Assembly: GCA_030637515.1 (NCBI GenBank)
Contig: DAOWGM010000155.1
Location: 1-64,000, forward strand
Origin: Bacteroidales bacterium
GTDB taxonomy: Bacteria > Bacteroidota > Bacteroidia > Bacteroidales > UBA12077
Length of the DNA: 64,000 nt
Direction: 5' to 3'
In this document: positions 19,403-28,883 of the stretch, in pieces
Numbering within the stretch: the first letter of the stretch is position 1
Layout: each line of letters opens with the position of its first letter
Notes under the pieces: model-generated
Seen by the model: the letters and a program-made list of their open reading frames with translations, nothing else
What the model was told of the DNA's origin: nothing
Database searches by the model: none
Made by a program: the position numbers and the translations under genes

Positions 19403-20350
19403 TTACTTTTTAATAAACTCAATAATAGAACTTACCAAAATACTATTTAAAGGCAATTCAGGATTGCTGTAAGTGGCTATATTCTTAAGTCTGTCAATTT
19501 CAACATCTTTAAAAATATGATTCATTCCTTTAATTATAACAGTTTCAGCATTTGGATTAGCCAGTTTTAAAAGCTCGGCATCCTGCATTCCTATTTGAAT
19601 ATCAGTTGTTCCTTGAACAATTAATACAGGCTTTTTAAGTTTAGCGATTTCAATTCCAGGATCAATCTTCATCCACGAAATTAAATAAGCTTGAATCGAT
19701 TCCCTGAAAAGATTATTTAAATACTGTGGAACGTTATTTACCATTTCTCCTGCCTTTAAACTGTCAAGTATAGGATCGGCAGCTTCTCTAACAAATAATG
19801 GTTGAGCTTTAAACTGTTCCTTTATAAGCTTATCAACCGATTTCCCTGCTCCTGCTAAAGAAACATATTTGTCAACATGCTTATTTTGAGAAGCAATCAT
19901 CCCAATCAGAGAACCTTCACTGTGACCAATTACAATAATCTCATTAAATCGCTTATCTTTTCTTAGCTTATTAACCCATAATTTAGCGTCATTAATATAA
20001 TAATCAAAACGGAGATCTGCTTCTTCAATAGTATTATTTGAACTTTTACCAACTCCTCTTTTATCATATCGAAGCGAAGCAATACCTTTCTCAGAAAGAT
20101 TTTTTGCCAGCATTTTATAAGAATTATTATCACCTGCTTGACTATTATTTCCATTTCTGTCTGTAGGTCCCGATCCGGCAATAATTAAAGCAATTGGAAC
20201 TTTGCCAGATACATCCGGAAGCAATAAAGTTCCTTCAATATTACAACTTTCAGCTTCCAGAGTAACTATTTCTTCTGTTTGCCCGTTGATAATCATACTA
20301 CTTAAAAAGCAGAATGAAAGTATCAAACAGATTCGAAGAAAATTAGTCAT
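19403..20350 (-). CDS. Exported alpha/beta hydrolase
   Basis: A 315-residue serine hydrolase with a signal peptide (hydrophobic 5-20, cleavage near NGQ at 24). It has the oxyanion segment GSGPTDRNGNN, the nucleophile elbow GHSEGS with Ser144, the acid region VQGTTDIQIG and the histidine in GMNHIFK. The architecture fits esterases or S33-like aminopeptidases of the periplasm. The substrate cannot be inferred. The upstream neighbour on the same strand is a CPBP protease seven bases away, so the two may be co-transcribed. Confidence 0.88.
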   Translation of the reverse strand: MTNFLRICLILSFCFLSSMIINGQTEEIVTLEAESCNIEGTLLLPDVSGKVPIALIIAGSGPTDRNGNNSQAGDNNSYKMLAKNLSEKGIASLRYDKRGVGKSSNNTIEEADLRFDYYINDAKLWVNKLRKDKRFNEIIVIGHSEGSLIGMIASQNKHVDKYVSLAGAGKSVDKLIKEQFKAQPLFVREAADPILDSLKAGEMVNNVPQYLNNLFRESIQAYLISWMKIDPGIEIAKLKKPVLIVQGTTDIQIGMQDAELLKLANPNAETVIIKGMNHIFKDVEIDRLKNIATYSNPELPLNSILVSSIIEFIKK

Positions 20351-20357
20351 ATTATTT

Positions 20358-21317
20358 CTATTTTATGTTTTCAATCTTAATTCTTTTGAAAAAACGTCCT
20401 GTTATTAAAACAAAAAGTAATAATAAAAAGTGAATAACAGTTAAAATCAAAGGATGTGGCATAAAAACAATTGCCAAATTTATAGAAGCGTGAAAAAATA
20501 TTAGTACCAACACATTTCCGTTTGTTTTATTATAAAACCATGTGGCAAAAAAAGAAGCAATAATTGTCCATATAACAACACTTGGGATTTGCTGAACCAA
20601 ATAATTTTCAACTAACACAAAATATCCAATATGCCATATTGTCCACACTATTGAAATGAATATTGTAGCTACGAACGGATTAAATTTTAGCTGCAATTTT
20701 TGCAAAGCATATCCGCGCCATCCAATTTCTTCTCCAATAGCTGCATAAAATATTATTGAAAACAGAAATAGTGGAATAATTGAAATAAAATTAAATTGCG
20801 GTAATTCAAAATGAGTTGGAAATAGCTTTGTTGATAAAAAAACACCAATAAATTTAAGAAGTGGGTAAAGAGCAACTGCTAAAACATACCAAATTATTTT
20901 TGTTTTTGGTATATGAATAAGTTTATCAATTGCTGAATTTCCTTTATTTCTTTTATAACGGAAAACAAAATAAGCAACAACGATTGCAAGTAAAGCAATT
21001 ATCGACGGATTTGCCAACAACAACTTATCAATTCTAATTTCATAGTATGATTTACCGTAAAAAATTGCAATAATCAGAATACAGGCAAAAACAACTATTA
21101 AAGGAAGATATGATTGTATCTTTATGTTTTTGCTATCTGTTTTTAAAACTAAGCTCAGAATTATAGCAACTAAAGCCGGTCCAAAATACCCTAGTTGAGT
21201 AAAAAGCATTTTCAAAGTTCCCGATTGCTCTTTTGCTATAATCCAGCTACTTATTGATATTGCAATAGTAAAAATACTAAACCAAATAAACTGATGCTTC
21301 TTAATAACTTTTATCAT
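20358..21317 (-). CDS. CPBP-family intramembrane metalloprotease
   Basis: A multipass membrane protein (319 residues) of the CAAX protease/bacteriocin-processing (Abi) family. The glutamate motif EEIGWR (E196, E197, R201) and the downstream histidines in TIWHIGYF and FFHASINL are all present, so the putative zinc site is intact. I start it at the ATG at 21317. A frame from a TTG at 21350 would overlap the next gene by 20 bases and adds a polar, unlikely leader. Its substrate is unknown. It follows the zinc-ribbon gene closely. Confidence 0.88.
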   Translation of the reverse strand: MIKVIKKHQFIWFSIFTIAISISSWIIAKEQSGTLKMLFTQLGYFGPALVAIILSLVLKTDSKNIKIQSYLPLIVVFACILIIAIFYGKSYYEIRIDKLLLANPSIIALLAIVVAYFVFRYKRNKGNSAIDKLIHIPKTKIIWYVLAVALYPLLKFIGVFLSTKLFPTHFELPQFNFISIIPLFLFSIIFYAAIGEEIGWRGYALQKLQLKFNPFVATIFISIVWTIWHIGYFVLVENYLVQQIPSVVIWTIIASFFATWFYNKTNGNVLVLIFFHASINLAIVFMPHPLILTVIHFLLLLFVLITGRFFKRIKIENIK

Positions 21318-21330
21318 TACTATATTCCGT

Positions 21331-21543
21331 TTAGTTAGTAAAGAAATCAACTACATTTCCAAACTTATTACTTGGAGTTTTGTAAAGCTCAGTATATTGA
21401 CATTTTGAGCAAGTAACAGTGGTAAATTTAATATTCTGAATATTAAAAAGTTTCATCATAAAACTTCCCGTAGTGCGTATCTCTCCCACTTCGTACTGGC
21501 GACTATTACACTTTGGACATGTGTATTTATAATTTTTATACAT
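21331..21543 (-). CDS. Small zinc-ribbon protein
   Basis: A 70-residue protein with two CxxC knuckles, CPKC near the N-terminus and CSKC near residue 46, arranged as a zinc ribbon. The central segment is basic and hydrophobic. Related small proteins are annotated as nucleic-acid-binding or GTP-binding zinc ribbons without shown function. It lies 11 bases after the unknown 196-residue gene and 13 bases before the CPBP gene, so these form one minus-strand run. Confidence 0.75.
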   Translation of the reverse strand: MYKNYKYTCPKCNSRQYEVGEIRTTGSFMMKLFNIQNIKFTTVTCSKCQYTELYKTPSNKFGNVVDFFTN

Positions 21544-21554
21544 AATTATTTATT

Positions 21555-22145
21555 TTAGTTTAATTTACTGTTCAATAATTCACCTATTTTAAATGTTTTA
21601 TCAATTAATTTTTTATCAAGCATCCAGCCCAATGCCATGAATACAGATAAAAACTTTTTACCCTTCAAATCTTTATTAAAATTCGGATTAATTTCATTGA
21701 ATCCAATATATCGGCAATCAGTTGAGTTTAGATATTCAATAATATTTAATTGAATTTTTGAGCTACTCAGCAACTTATGTGTTTCTATATCATTATTCGT
21801 TTCAATAAGAACCTTAGAATCGAAGCTACTGTTTCCAATTTTAAATCTCAGCCTGTTTTTACGAAAGCTCAACTTATCAAGTGAATGCCTTTTCCGAATC
21901 AACAATTTATAATTATCACGTCCCGTAACTGGAAAAAATACTCCACTGTATAATTTATATTTATCAAAATCATTACCCTGAGCGGAAATAAAATAGGAGT
22001 TTTCAATTTGATAATCCCTTATAATTACATGTCGCTCACTATGTCCATATCGGCTATTTAAAATTTTCTCATCTTTGCTATATTCCCAATTTGCACGCTT
22101 GGCAATATCTTTCAATATATCTTCAGAAGACTTTTCTTGTTCCAT
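21555..22145 (-). CDS. Hypothetical cytoplasmic protein (196 aa)
   Basis: Not recognised. The protein has no signal peptide. It is rich in charged residues with a central Arg/Lys-rich stretch (about 80-105, including RKRHSLDKLSFRKNR) and a C-terminal hydrophobic helix around FLSVFMALGWML. It lies 12 bases after the small ribbon-helix-helix gene, so it belongs to the same run as SPFH and RHH. The protein pattern and tight spacing support a real gene. Confidence 0.65.
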   Translation of the reverse strand: MEQEKSSEDILKDIAKRANWEYSKDEKILNSRYGHSERHVIIRDYQIENSYFISAQGNDFDKYKLYSGVFFPVTGRDNYKLLIRKRHSLDKLSFRKNRLRFKIGNSSFDSKVLIETNNDIETHKLLSSSKIQLNIIEYLNSTDCRYIGFNEINPNFNKDLKGKKFLSVFMALGWMLDKKLIDKTFKIGELLNSKLN

Positions 22146-22157
22146 AGGATCAGTATA

Positions 22158-22337
22158 TTAATCATTTTCAGTATTTGACGAGTCAGTTCTTTTCAATCTT
22201 TTTGCATCTTTTAAAGCCTTCGTAATAATCCATTCAAGCTGCCCGTTTGTACTCCGGAATTCATCCGCAGCCCATTTTTCCAAAGCTTTCATTTTATCTT
22301 CGTTAAGCCGGATTACAAAAGATTTTTTAGCAGGCAT
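22158..22337 (-). CDS. Small Arc-type ribbon-helix-helix DNA-binding protein (59 aa)
   Basis: This short gene is easily missed. Translation gives MPAKKSFVIRLNEDK at the N-terminus, the beta strand typical of Arc/MetJ-type repressors, then two helices (KALEKWAADEF and QLEWIITKALKDA) and a basic, Ser/Asp-rich tail. It starts with ATG at 22337, five bases after the stop of the SPFH gene, and ends in TAA at 22158. Arc-like genes directly after SPFH/band-7 genes are seen in many bacteria. It is the natural candidate to bind the paired TGATATCA sites in front of the SPFH gene. Confidence 0.85.
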   Translation of the reverse strand: MPAKKSFVIRLNEDKMKALEKWAADEFRSTNGQLEWIITKALKDAKRLKRTDSSNTEND

Positions 22338-22342
22338 AGTTT

Positions 22343-23197
22343 TTAATGATTTAGAGTTCCTGTGTTTACTACTGGTCTTGCTGACTCGTCAGAGCATAGA
22401 ACAACCATTAAGTTACTAACCATTGCAGCTTTGCTTTCATGGTCCAATTCAATAATTTTTTTACCTGATAGTTGCTCTAAGGCAATTTCCACCATACTTA
22501 CTGCACCTTCAACAATCTTATGTCGTGCAGCAACAACAGCGGTAGCTTGCTGGCGACGTAACATTGCACTTGCAATTTCTTCTGAATAAGCAATATAATT
22601 TATACGAGCTTCAATAACATGGATTCCTGCAATTTCAAGTCTTTCCACAATTTCTTTTTCCAATTCATGATTTACTTCCTCAACGCCAGATCTCAATGTA
22701 ATCTCAGCTTCCTCATCTTCGAAATTATCATAAGGATATTTCATTGCAAGTTTACGTAATGCTGCTTCACTCTGAACAACAACAAAGTGCTCATATTCAT
22801 CTACTTCAAAAGCAGCTTTATATGTATTCTCTACTTTCCATACTAAAACAACTCCAATTTTAATAGGGTTACCTACTTTATCGTTAACCTTACTTGGTTC
22901 ACTATCAAAGTTTCGAGCTCTTAAAGATATTTTTTTGCGTGTGTAAAATGGATTTATCCAGAAAAACCCGTTTTCCTTAATTGAACCTTTATACGCTCCA
23001 AAAAGAACTAAAACCACAGATTCATTTGGATTAACAATTACAAGCCCTATTAGCATAAAAATGCCAACTACAATAAAAGCTACAAACCAAGGACTATGTA
23101 TGAATATTAATCCGAATATTCCTACTCCAATAATTATTAATTCCAAAAATAGCATCAAAAAACCTGGTGCTGCAGAAAATACTTTCTCGTTTTTCAT
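22343..23197 (-). CDS. SPFH/band 7 domain membrane protein
   Basis: A 284-residue protein with two closely spaced N-terminal membrane helices (about 8-52), then the SPFH (stomatin/prohibitin) domain with VNPNESVVLVLFG and a C-terminal helical oligomerisation region rich in Ala/Glu (EEIASAMLRRQQATAVVAA). Such proteins form membrane microdomain scaffolds or modulate proteases. It is the first gene of a probable operon SPFH-RHH-hypothetical-zinc ribbon-CPBP. The nearby intramembrane protease is a plausible partner but this is inference. The operator-like palindrome lies 23 bases upstream of its start. Confidence 0.92.
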   Translation of the reverse strand: MKNEKVFSAAPGFLMLFLELIIIGVGIFGLIFIHSPWFVAFIVVGIFMLIGLVIVNPNESVVLVLFGAYKGSIKENGFFWINPFYTRKKISLRARNFDSEPSKVNDKVGNPIKIGVVLVWKVENTYKAAFEVDEYEHFVVVQSEAALRKLAMKYPYDNFEDEEAEITLRSGVEEVNHELEKEIVERLEIAGIHVIEARINYIAYSEEIASAMLRRQQATAVVAARHKIVEGAVSMVEIALEQLSGKKIIELDHESKAAMVSNLMVVLCSDESARPVVNTGTLNH

Positions 23198-23219
23198 AAT
23201 CGTTTATTTAAGTTAATTA

Positions 23220-23240
23220 GTGATATCATTTTGATATCAC
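23220..23240 (-). promoter_or_regulatory. Paired palindromic operator in front of the SPFH-RHH operon
   Basis: Two copies of the self-complementary octamer TGATATCA (23221-23228 and 23232-23239) are spaced 11 bases centre to centre, one helical turn. The whole forms a larger inverted repeat with 9-base arms. It lies just downstream of a minus-strand -7-like TATTATTG and 23 bases from the SPFH start, the expected place for autorepression by the operon's RHH protein. Confidence 0.6.
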
Positions 23241-23278
23241 AATAATATAACTTTTTTAAACACAAGTCAAGTTTTTTC

Positions 23279-23313
23279 ACAAAAAAAAGAGATGATATTT
23301 TATATCATCTCTT
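23279..23313 (-). terminator. Intrinsic terminator after the sigma factor/63-aa gene pair
   Basis: AAGAGATGATA (23287-23297) pairs with TATCATCTCTT (23303-23313). On the minus strand the stem is followed by at least eight T. It ends the transcript of the gene at 23336-23527. Confidence 0.85.
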
Positions 23314-23335
23314 CTATACCTTATTAAATCTAATC

Positions 23336-23527
23336 TTAAGAATAGTTTTTAGCAAATTCAATTACATTATCAACTATTCTATCAGGAATCTTTTTAGTGT
23401 TTTCTTCAATAAACTTTATTAAATGATCAAATTCACTAAAATCATACTTTTCAATATCAGCTATTGATTCATTTATTTCGTTATAACTAAAAAGATTAAT
23501 CGGAGTAAAAGTTTTTCCCATACGCAT
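23336..23527 (-). CDS. Small hypothetical protein downstream of sigma factor (63 aa)
   Basis: A short acidic protein (start MRMGKTFTPINLF; an internal ATG at codon 3 is an alternative start) with an Asp/Glu/Ile-rich helical middle and C-terminal VDNVIEFAKNYS. No domain is recognised. It lies 73 bases after the sigma factor gene and just before a strong terminator, which supports its being a real last gene of that transcript. A role as a sigma regulator is only positional speculation. Confidence 0.5.
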   Translation of the reverse strand: MRMGKTFTPINLFSYNEINESIADIEKYDFSEFDHLIKFIEENTKKIPDRIVDNVIEFAKNYS

Positions 23528-23600
23528 AATTTAATGTTAATTCAATTAAATAACGCATATGGGAATTTCTTTATTATACTTTACCTATACTTTTTTTTAT

Positions 23601-24191
23601 TTAAGTAAGCGTTAAGCTTAAATTTTTCTCCTCAACTAATTTTCTTAAATTTATTAATGCGTACCTCATCCTTCCCAAAGCAGTATTAATACTAACATTG
23701 GTCTGTTCTGATATTTCTTTAAAACTTAATCCTAAAAAATGACGCAATAATATAACCTCTTTCTGCTCTTCAGGTAAAAAATCAACCAAAACTCTAACAT
23801 CTGACAAAATCTGTTCTTTTATTATCTCTTCTTCAATTGTTATATCCGAAAATTTTGAAGAATTAAAAATATCAGTTTCATAATCATCATTAGATAAGGT
23901 TTTCATTTGCTTTTCCTTTCTAAAATGATCAATTACAAGATTATGTGCAATCCGTATAACCCAGGAAATAAATTTTCCATTCTCCTGATATTTGCCAGCA
24001 TGCAACGATTTAACAACTTTAATAAATGTTTCCTGGAAGATATCCTGAGCTAAATGCTCTTTTTTTACCATCAACAAAATATAAGTAAAAACTTTATCTT
24101 TGTGACGACTCATCAGGATTTCGAAACCGGTTTGATCACCATCAATGAACCTTTTTACAAGATCATGATCGGTAAGTTTTGATTTTTTCAA
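23601..24191 (-). CDS. Sigma-70 family (ECF-like) RNA polymerase sigma factor
   Basis: A 196-residue sigma factor. Region 2 (about 20-90) has the core-binding segment YILLMVKKEHLAQDIFQETF and the -10-recognition helix WVIRIAHNLVIDHFRK. Region 4 (about 135-190) has LPEEQKEVILLRHFLGLSF followed by a helix-turn-helix. No membrane anti-sigma gene is adjacent. The start is a TTG preceded by a strong GGAGG (24196-24200), since no in-frame ATG exists upstream. It is divergent from uvrA. This class is widespread in Bacteroidota and its regulon is not predictable here. Confidence 0.92.
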   Translation of the reverse strand: MKKSKLTDHDLVKRFIDGDQTGFEILMSRHKDKVFTYILLMVKKEHLAQDIFQETFIKVVKSLHAGKYQENGKFISWVIRIAHNLVIDHFRKEKQMKTLSNDDYETDIFNSSKFSDITIEEEIIKEQILSDVRVLVDFLPEEQKEVILLRHFLGLSFKEISEQTNVSINTALGRMRYALINLRKLVEEKNLSLTLT

Positions 24192-24195
24192 AACA

Positions 24196-24200
24196 CCTCC
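24196..24200 (-). promoter_or_regulatory. Strong Shine-Dalgarno site deciding the TTG start of the sigma gene
   Basis: GGAGG on the minus strand lies four bases before the TTG codon at 24191. Strong SD sites are rare in this phylum, and here it fixes an unusual start codon. Confidence 0.6.
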
Positions 24201-24293
24201 TTTTTTACATATTAAAAAAAGGTAGAAGTATAATCTATAAACAATCCTCCCGGTTTTGGGTTAGTAATTAATTAAACTAATTTTATGCAATGT

Positions 24294-24308
24294 AAGGAAA
24301 ATTTCCTT
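24294..24308. promoter_or_regulatory. Palindrome between sigma factor and uvrA
   Basis: AAGGAAA and TTTCCTT are exact inverted arms around one central base, 61 bases before uvrA in the divergent intergenic region. Possible operator; no regulator is known. Confidence 0.3.
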
Positions 24309-24368
24309 TTATTTCAAAACCATTTAAGTTTTGTTAACATTCTTTAAGAGTACTATTTTTCAATTTTC

Positions 24369-27164
24369 ATGCCAAACAAAGAACAATATATTCAAATACA
24401 AGGAGCAAAAGTTCATAATTTAAAGAACATTGATCTAAAAATTACCCGCGACAAATTCATAGTTATCACAGGCGTTTCAGGCTCCGGAAAGTCTTCTCTT
24501 GCCTTCGATACTATTTACGCCGAAGGTCAACGAAGATATGTCGAAAGTCTGTCTTCTTATGCAAGGCAGTTTTTAGGTAAAATAAATAAACCTGATGTTG
24601 ATTTCATTCGTGGTATTCCACCAGCAATTGCAATTGAACAAAAAGTGAATACTCGTAATCCACGTTCAACCGTGGGTACATCTACGGAAGTGTACGACTA
24701 TCTTAAACTTTTGTTTGCAAGAATAGGAATAACTTATTCTCCTGTATCAAATAAACCGGTAATAAGACATTCAATTACAGATGTTGTTGATTACATTACC
24801 AGTTGTGGAGAAAAATCAAGACTCATAATACTTGCTCCAATCGACTTAAAAAAAGAAAAATCCATTAATGAAAATATAATTTCTCTTCAAAATGAGGGTA
24901 TTACAAGGATTGAACAAAGTAATGAAATTTATAAAATTAATGAACTCTTAGAGGATTCTTCTGCAATTAATAAAGAAAAACCAATTAACATAGTCGTTGA
25001 CAGAATAAGCGTTAAAACTAATGAAGATTCCTTAAGTAGGTTTGCTGATTCAGTTCAGCTTGCATTTTCAGAAGGAAACGGATACTGTACAATTAAAGAT
25101 ATTGATGGTAAAAAACCTACTGAAACATTTTCCAATAAATTTGAAGCAGACGGAATTGAATTTGAAGAACCAAATACACATACCTTTAGTTTTAACAATC
25201 CGGTTGGAGCTTGCCCAAGATGCGAAGGCTATGGTAAAATAATAGGCATTGACGAAGATTTAGTAATTCCAAATAAAGGATTATCCATTTATGAGGAAGC
25301 TGTTGCATGTTGGCGTGGAGAAAAAATGCAGGAATGGAAAAATCGCTTGGTTTACAATGCAGACAAATTTGATTTCCCAATTCACAAACCTTTTCTTGAA
25401 TTAACTGAAAAACAAAAACAGCTTCTTTGGACTGGGAATAAACATTTTTGGGGATTAAATGCCTTTTTTGAGCATCTTGAAGAGCAGAAATACAAAATAC
25501 AATATCGTGTAATGCTTTCCAGATATCGTGGTAAAACAACCTGTCCTGATTGCAGAGGAACAAGATTAAAGAAAGAAGCTTCATATGTAAAAGTTAATAG
25601 TAAGTCTCTCCAAGATCTAGTCCTAATGCCCATTGACGAATTGCAAATATTCTTTTCAGAACTTAAATTAACAAATTATGAAAAGGACGTATCTAAACGT
25701 ATTTTAATAGAAATAAATAATCGAATTGATTTCTTATTGAATGTTGGTTTGGGATATCTCACTTTAAATCGTTTATCATCTACCCTTTCAGGTGGAGAAT
25801 CTCAGCGAATTAATTTAGCAACTTCGCTTGGGAGCAGTCTTGTTGGTTCGCTTTATATTCTTGACGAACCAAGCATTGGCTTACACTCAAGAGATAATTA
25901 TCGCTTAATTAAAGTTCTTAAGGAACTGCAAAATATTGGAAATACTGTTATAGTTGTTGAACATGATGAAGATATTATTAAATCTGCTGATGAAATAATT
26001 GATATCGGTCCTTTTGCCGGCAGATTAGGTGGAGAAATCATTTTTCAGGGAGATTATAATAAAATAATCAAAAGTAAAGAAAGCTTAACTGCTAAATATC
26101 TTACAGGTGAAGAATCTATAAATGTACCATCGCAAAGGCGAAAATGGAATAATTTTATTGAGATCACCGGTGCAAGCGAAAACAATTTAAAGAATATAAA
26201 CGTAAAGTTTCCTTTAAATATAATGACCGTTATTACAGGTGTTAGTGGATCAGGTAAATCATCGCTTGTAAGAAATATTTTAGCACCAGCTCTTAGTAAA
26301 ATAATAATGGGGACAGGTGAAAAAACAGGAAAATTCGATAAAATTAACGGTGATATTCAGAAGCTTAACAGTATTGAATTCGTTGATCAGAATCCAATTG
26401 GAAAATCGTCTAGATCGAACCCAGTAACTTATTTAAAAGCATATGATGAAATAAGAAAGTTGTATGCTAGTCAACAATTATCTAAAATAAACAATTATAA
26501 AGCCTCTCATTATTCATTTAATATTGATGGTGGTCGTTGTGAAGAATGTCAGGGAGAAGGTGTAATAAAGGTCGAAATGCAATTTATGGCTGATGTTGTT
26601 CTTATTTGTGATCATTGTCAGGGAAAACGATTTAAAGAGGAAATTTTAGAAGTAAAATACCGTGAAAAGAGCATTTTCGATATATTGGAAATGACCGTAA
26701 ATGAAGCCATTGAATTTTTCAAAGAAGGATCTGGCTCCACTGAGAGAAAAATTGTTGATAAACTTTCTCCTCTTGCCGAAGTCGGATTAGGTTATATTAA
26801 ATTAGGACAATCATCAAGTACATTAAGTGGTGGCGAAAGTCAACGTGTAAAACTAGCATCGTTTCTTAGCAAGGAAAACTCAAAGCAGAAAACATTATTT
26901 ATATTCGACGAACCTACTACAGGGCTTCATTTTCATGATATAAAGAAGCTGCTTGAGGCTTTTAATGCATTAATTTCAAGAGGGAATTCAGTTCTTATTA
27001 TAGAGCATAATCTCGAAATTGTAAAATCTGCTGACTGGATTATTGATTTGGGTCCAGAAGGTGGAAAAAATGGAGGAAAAATTATTTTCGAAGGAGTTCC
27101 TGAGGAATTAATCAATTGCAAAGAATCTTATACCGGCAAATTTTTAAAAGAGAAGCTTCATTAA
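24369..27164 (+). CDS. uvrA: Excinuclease ABC subunit A
   Basis: UvrA is the damage-sensing ATPase of nucleotide excision repair. The 931-residue protein has two ABC modules: the first Walker [10 protein letters not shown] (35-43) with the UvrA signature [19 protein letters not shown], and two LSGGESQR signature motifs. Two zinc-binding pairs are intact, CPDC...G and CEEC/CDHC. In the insertion domain only one CxxC (C282, C285) is visible in [10 protein letters not shown], and the first pair of the canonical zinc finger 1 is absent. The total length is normal. It is monocistronic with a shared bidirectional terminator. Confidence 0.96.
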   Translation: MPNKEQYIQIQGAKVHNLKNIDLKITRDKFIVITGVSGSGKSSLAFDTIYAEGQRRYVESLSSYARQFLGKINKPDVDFIRGIPPAIAIEQKVNTRNPRSTVGTSTEVYDYLKLLFARIGITYSPVSNKPVIRHSITDVVDYITSCGEKSRLIILAPIDLKKEKSINENIISLQNEGITRIEQSNEIYKINELLEDSSAINKEKPINIVVDRISVKTNEDSLSRFADSVQLAFSEGNGYCTIKDIDGKKPTETFSNKFEADGIEFEEPNTHTFSFNNPVGACPRCEGYGKIIGIDEDLVIPNKGLSIYEEAVACWRGEKMQEWKNRLVYNADKFDFPIHKPFLELTEKQKQLLWTGNKHFWGLNAFFEHLEEQKYKIQYRVMLSRYRGKTTCPDCRGTRLKKEASYVKVNSKSLQDLVLMPIDELQIFFSELKLTNYEKDVSKRILIEINNRIDFLLNVGLGYLTLNRLSSTLSGGESQRINLATSLGSSLVGSLYILDEPSIGLHSRDNYRLIKVLKELQNIGNTVIVVEHDEDIIKSADEIIDIGPFAGRLGGEIIFQGDYNKIIKSKESLTAKYLTGEESINVPSQRRKWNNFIEITGASENNLKNINVKFPLNIMTVITGVSGSGKSSLVRNILAPALSKIIMGTGEKTGKFDKINGDIQKLNSIEFVDQNPIGKSSRSNPVTYLKAYDEIRKLYASQQLSKINNYKASHYSFNIDGGRCEECQGEGVIKVEMQFMADVVLICDHCQGKRFKEEILEVKYREKSIFDILEMTVNEAIEFFKEGSGSTERKIVDKLSPLAEVGLGYIKLGQSSSTLSGGESQRVKLASFLSKENSKQKTLFIFDEPTTGLHFHDIKKLLEAFNALISRGNSVLIIEHNLEIVKSADWIIDLGPEGGKNGGKIIFEGVPEELINCKESYTGKFLKEKLH

Positions 27165-27172
27165 TAGAAAAA

Positions 27173-27201
27173 ACAAAAGCCTGTAAAATTTACAGGCTTT
27201 T
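27173..27201. terminator. Bidirectional terminator between uvrA and the convergent gene
   Basis: AAAAGCCTGTAAA pairs with TTTACAGGCTTTT. It has A-runs on the left and T-runs on the right, so it can terminate both uvrA and the minus-strand gene at 27221. Ends are accurate to about one base. Confidence 0.85.
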
Positions 27202-27220
27202 CATATATTAATTATTTAAA

Positions 27221-27667
27221 CTAATCTGTTTCATCCTTAATACCAAACATAATTGCCACACAACCACTTATTAATTCATCTGTTTCTTCTATACTATTCT
27301 TTACCCTTAATGAAATAATAAGTTGCTGGCTCGATTGCAGTTTAAAATCCCACAATCTTGAATAATCATTCTTTCTATTATCATATAAAACATTTCTGTT
27401 TACGTCTAATACCTGAAATTCAATGTCAGGCAAAGCATCAGAACCGCAAATATATATTCTATAATTTTGACCGGCATAAAATGTTTTATACAACTCAGCA
27501 TCCTCGCCTTCAGTTAATACGGCTGCATTAAAATTACCATCATGTATATATGGTGTTAATTCTAACTTACAAACCTTTTTAGCAAAACTTTTACACTGAG
27601 CATTACCGTAAAAAGGTATTAAAGCCAATATTGTCAATATAATTAATGTCTGGTATATTCTTTTCAT
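27221..27667 (-). CDS. Hypothetical exported protein (148 aa)
   Basis: The N-terminus is a signal peptide (MKRIYQTLIILTILALIP, cleavage near GNAQ at 23). The mature part has three cysteines, two in CKSFAKKVCK and one in YICGSD, and a beta-sandwich-like pattern. No known domain is recognised. It follows the lipoprotein gene by 14 bases on the same strand, so the two are probably a two-gene operon of envelope proteins. Confidence 0.7.
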   Translation of the reverse strand: MKRIYQTLIILTILALIPFYGNAQCKSFAKKVCKLELTPYIHDGNFNAAVLTEGEDAELYKTFYAGQNYRIYICGSDALPDIEFQVLDVNRNVLYDNRKNDYSRLWDFKLQSSQQLIISLRVKNSIEETDELISGCVAIMFGIKDETD

Positions 27668-27681
27668 AACAGAGGATATTT

Positions 27682-28614
27682 TTATAATATATAATTACTT
27701 CGGATTACCTTAACTTTTTCTTTAAGCTCATTATATGTAGCCGTACTCATAGAAATTGTTGTCTGTGATTTTAGCGTTGTTACGTTTGTTTCTTCATCAG
27801 TAACAGGTTCTATTTTTGATGATGTAATTTCTATCTTATCAAAAATTTTCTTTAGTTCATTCACATTAACCATTACCATTTGTACGTCTTCATTATCTGA
27901 ATTTTCGTTTAACAAACTTATTACGGTACTCAAAGTAAGTTTTTGATCGATAATACGATTTACCAATTCATTATTATTAAAATCGGCGTCGGGTTCTACT
28001 AAATTAGTCGCAATATATAAACCTTCAATCCAACCACCAACTAAAACAATGGTAGACAATGCCTGTCTGTCATTCTCTTCAAAGAACGAACTGGAGTTCA
28101 TAATGGTTTCCGAAATAATATCCATTATTTCATCACGGTTATTAATATTCGCTTCTAATCTTTCAATAATGTCTTCATCAATAGCATTCAAAATTCCTAA
28201 GCCTTCTGCCATTTTCTTAGAAGCATTCATATAATTAATGGTAGCCTGTGTCTGATCAAATAAACTTGCATAACTAAGGTCTGTGGTATAAATTCCTAAA
28301 TTTAAAGCCATACTTTTATTAGTAACATACCTTGAAGTATTATCGGTCGGATTTAATAATTCTTCGTTATATTTTGCACCTGCCTGCTTTAATATCATTG
28401 CAGTTTCGAGAGGCGAAGGCAATGAATAAAAAATTTCCTTAACGGCTTTAACATCCTGAATTAATTGCTCATCAATTTCCAAAGAATCAATTGTTATCAG
28501 GTCGTCAGAATCCGTGCTTTTATCTTTATCAGAAGAACATCCGGCGATTAAACCAAATACGATCAAAAGTGCTAAAAAAGATAAAGTCTTACGATGTAAT
28601 AATTTAATATTCAT
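27682..28614 (-). CDS. Hypothetical lipoprotein (310 aa)
   Basis: A lipoprotein signal (LLIVFGLIAGC) gives Cys26 as the lipid anchor, followed by an Asp/Ser-rich tether typical of exposed Bacteroidota lipoproteins. The mature protein is mostly helical with hydrophobic segments such as ALSTIVLVGGWIEGLYIA. No named domain is recognised, but similar proteins occur in other Bacteroidales. It is first in an operon with the 148-residue exported protein. Confidence 0.75.
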   Translation of the reverse strand: MNIKLLHRKTLSFLALLIVFGLIAGCSSDKDKSTDSDDLITIDSLEIDEQLIQDVKAVKEIFYSLPSPLETAMILKQAGAKYNEELLNPTDNTSRYVTNKSMALNLGIYTTDLSYASLFDQTQATINYMNASKKMAEGLGILNAIDEDIIERLEANINNRDEIMDIISETIMNSSSFFEENDRQALSTIVLVGGWIEGLYIATNLVEPDADFNNNELVNRIIDQKLTLSTVISLLNENSDNEDVQMVMVNVNELKKIFDKIEITSSKIEPVTDEETNVTTLKSQTTISMSTATYNELKEKVKVIRSNYIL

Positions 28615-28829
28615 AATTAGCTATCAGTTTATTGTTACCTATTTTAAAACAATATGTAGTAAAATTAACACTTTTTTTTAAAAAACAAAATATCTATTTT
28701 ACGCTAACACCTGAAAATACAAGTTTTTTTACGTTCAGCTAATAAATATTGTTCGAAAAAAAAGAGCTTATTTTTGATGTAATATAGGAAATATTAAGAT
28801 GATTAACCAATTAATAGAGAGAATTGTTC

Positions 28830-28837
28830 TAATTTTG
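28830..28837 (+). promoter_or_regulatory. Promoter -7 box of the HEAT-like gene
   Basis: TAATTTTG matches TAnnTTTG and lies 46 bases upstream of the start at 28884. The rest of the 269-base divergent intergenic region (28615-28883) is very AT-rich and shows no gene. Confidence 0.5.
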
Positions 28838-28883
28838 TTCTGTGTAAATTGAGTTTATTTTAAGAATATCAGAACTTCAAATC

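Noticed and set aside
21318..21350. TTG start for the CPBP protease
   Set aside because: It overlaps the zinc-ribbon gene and adds a polar leader; ATG at 21317 is better.
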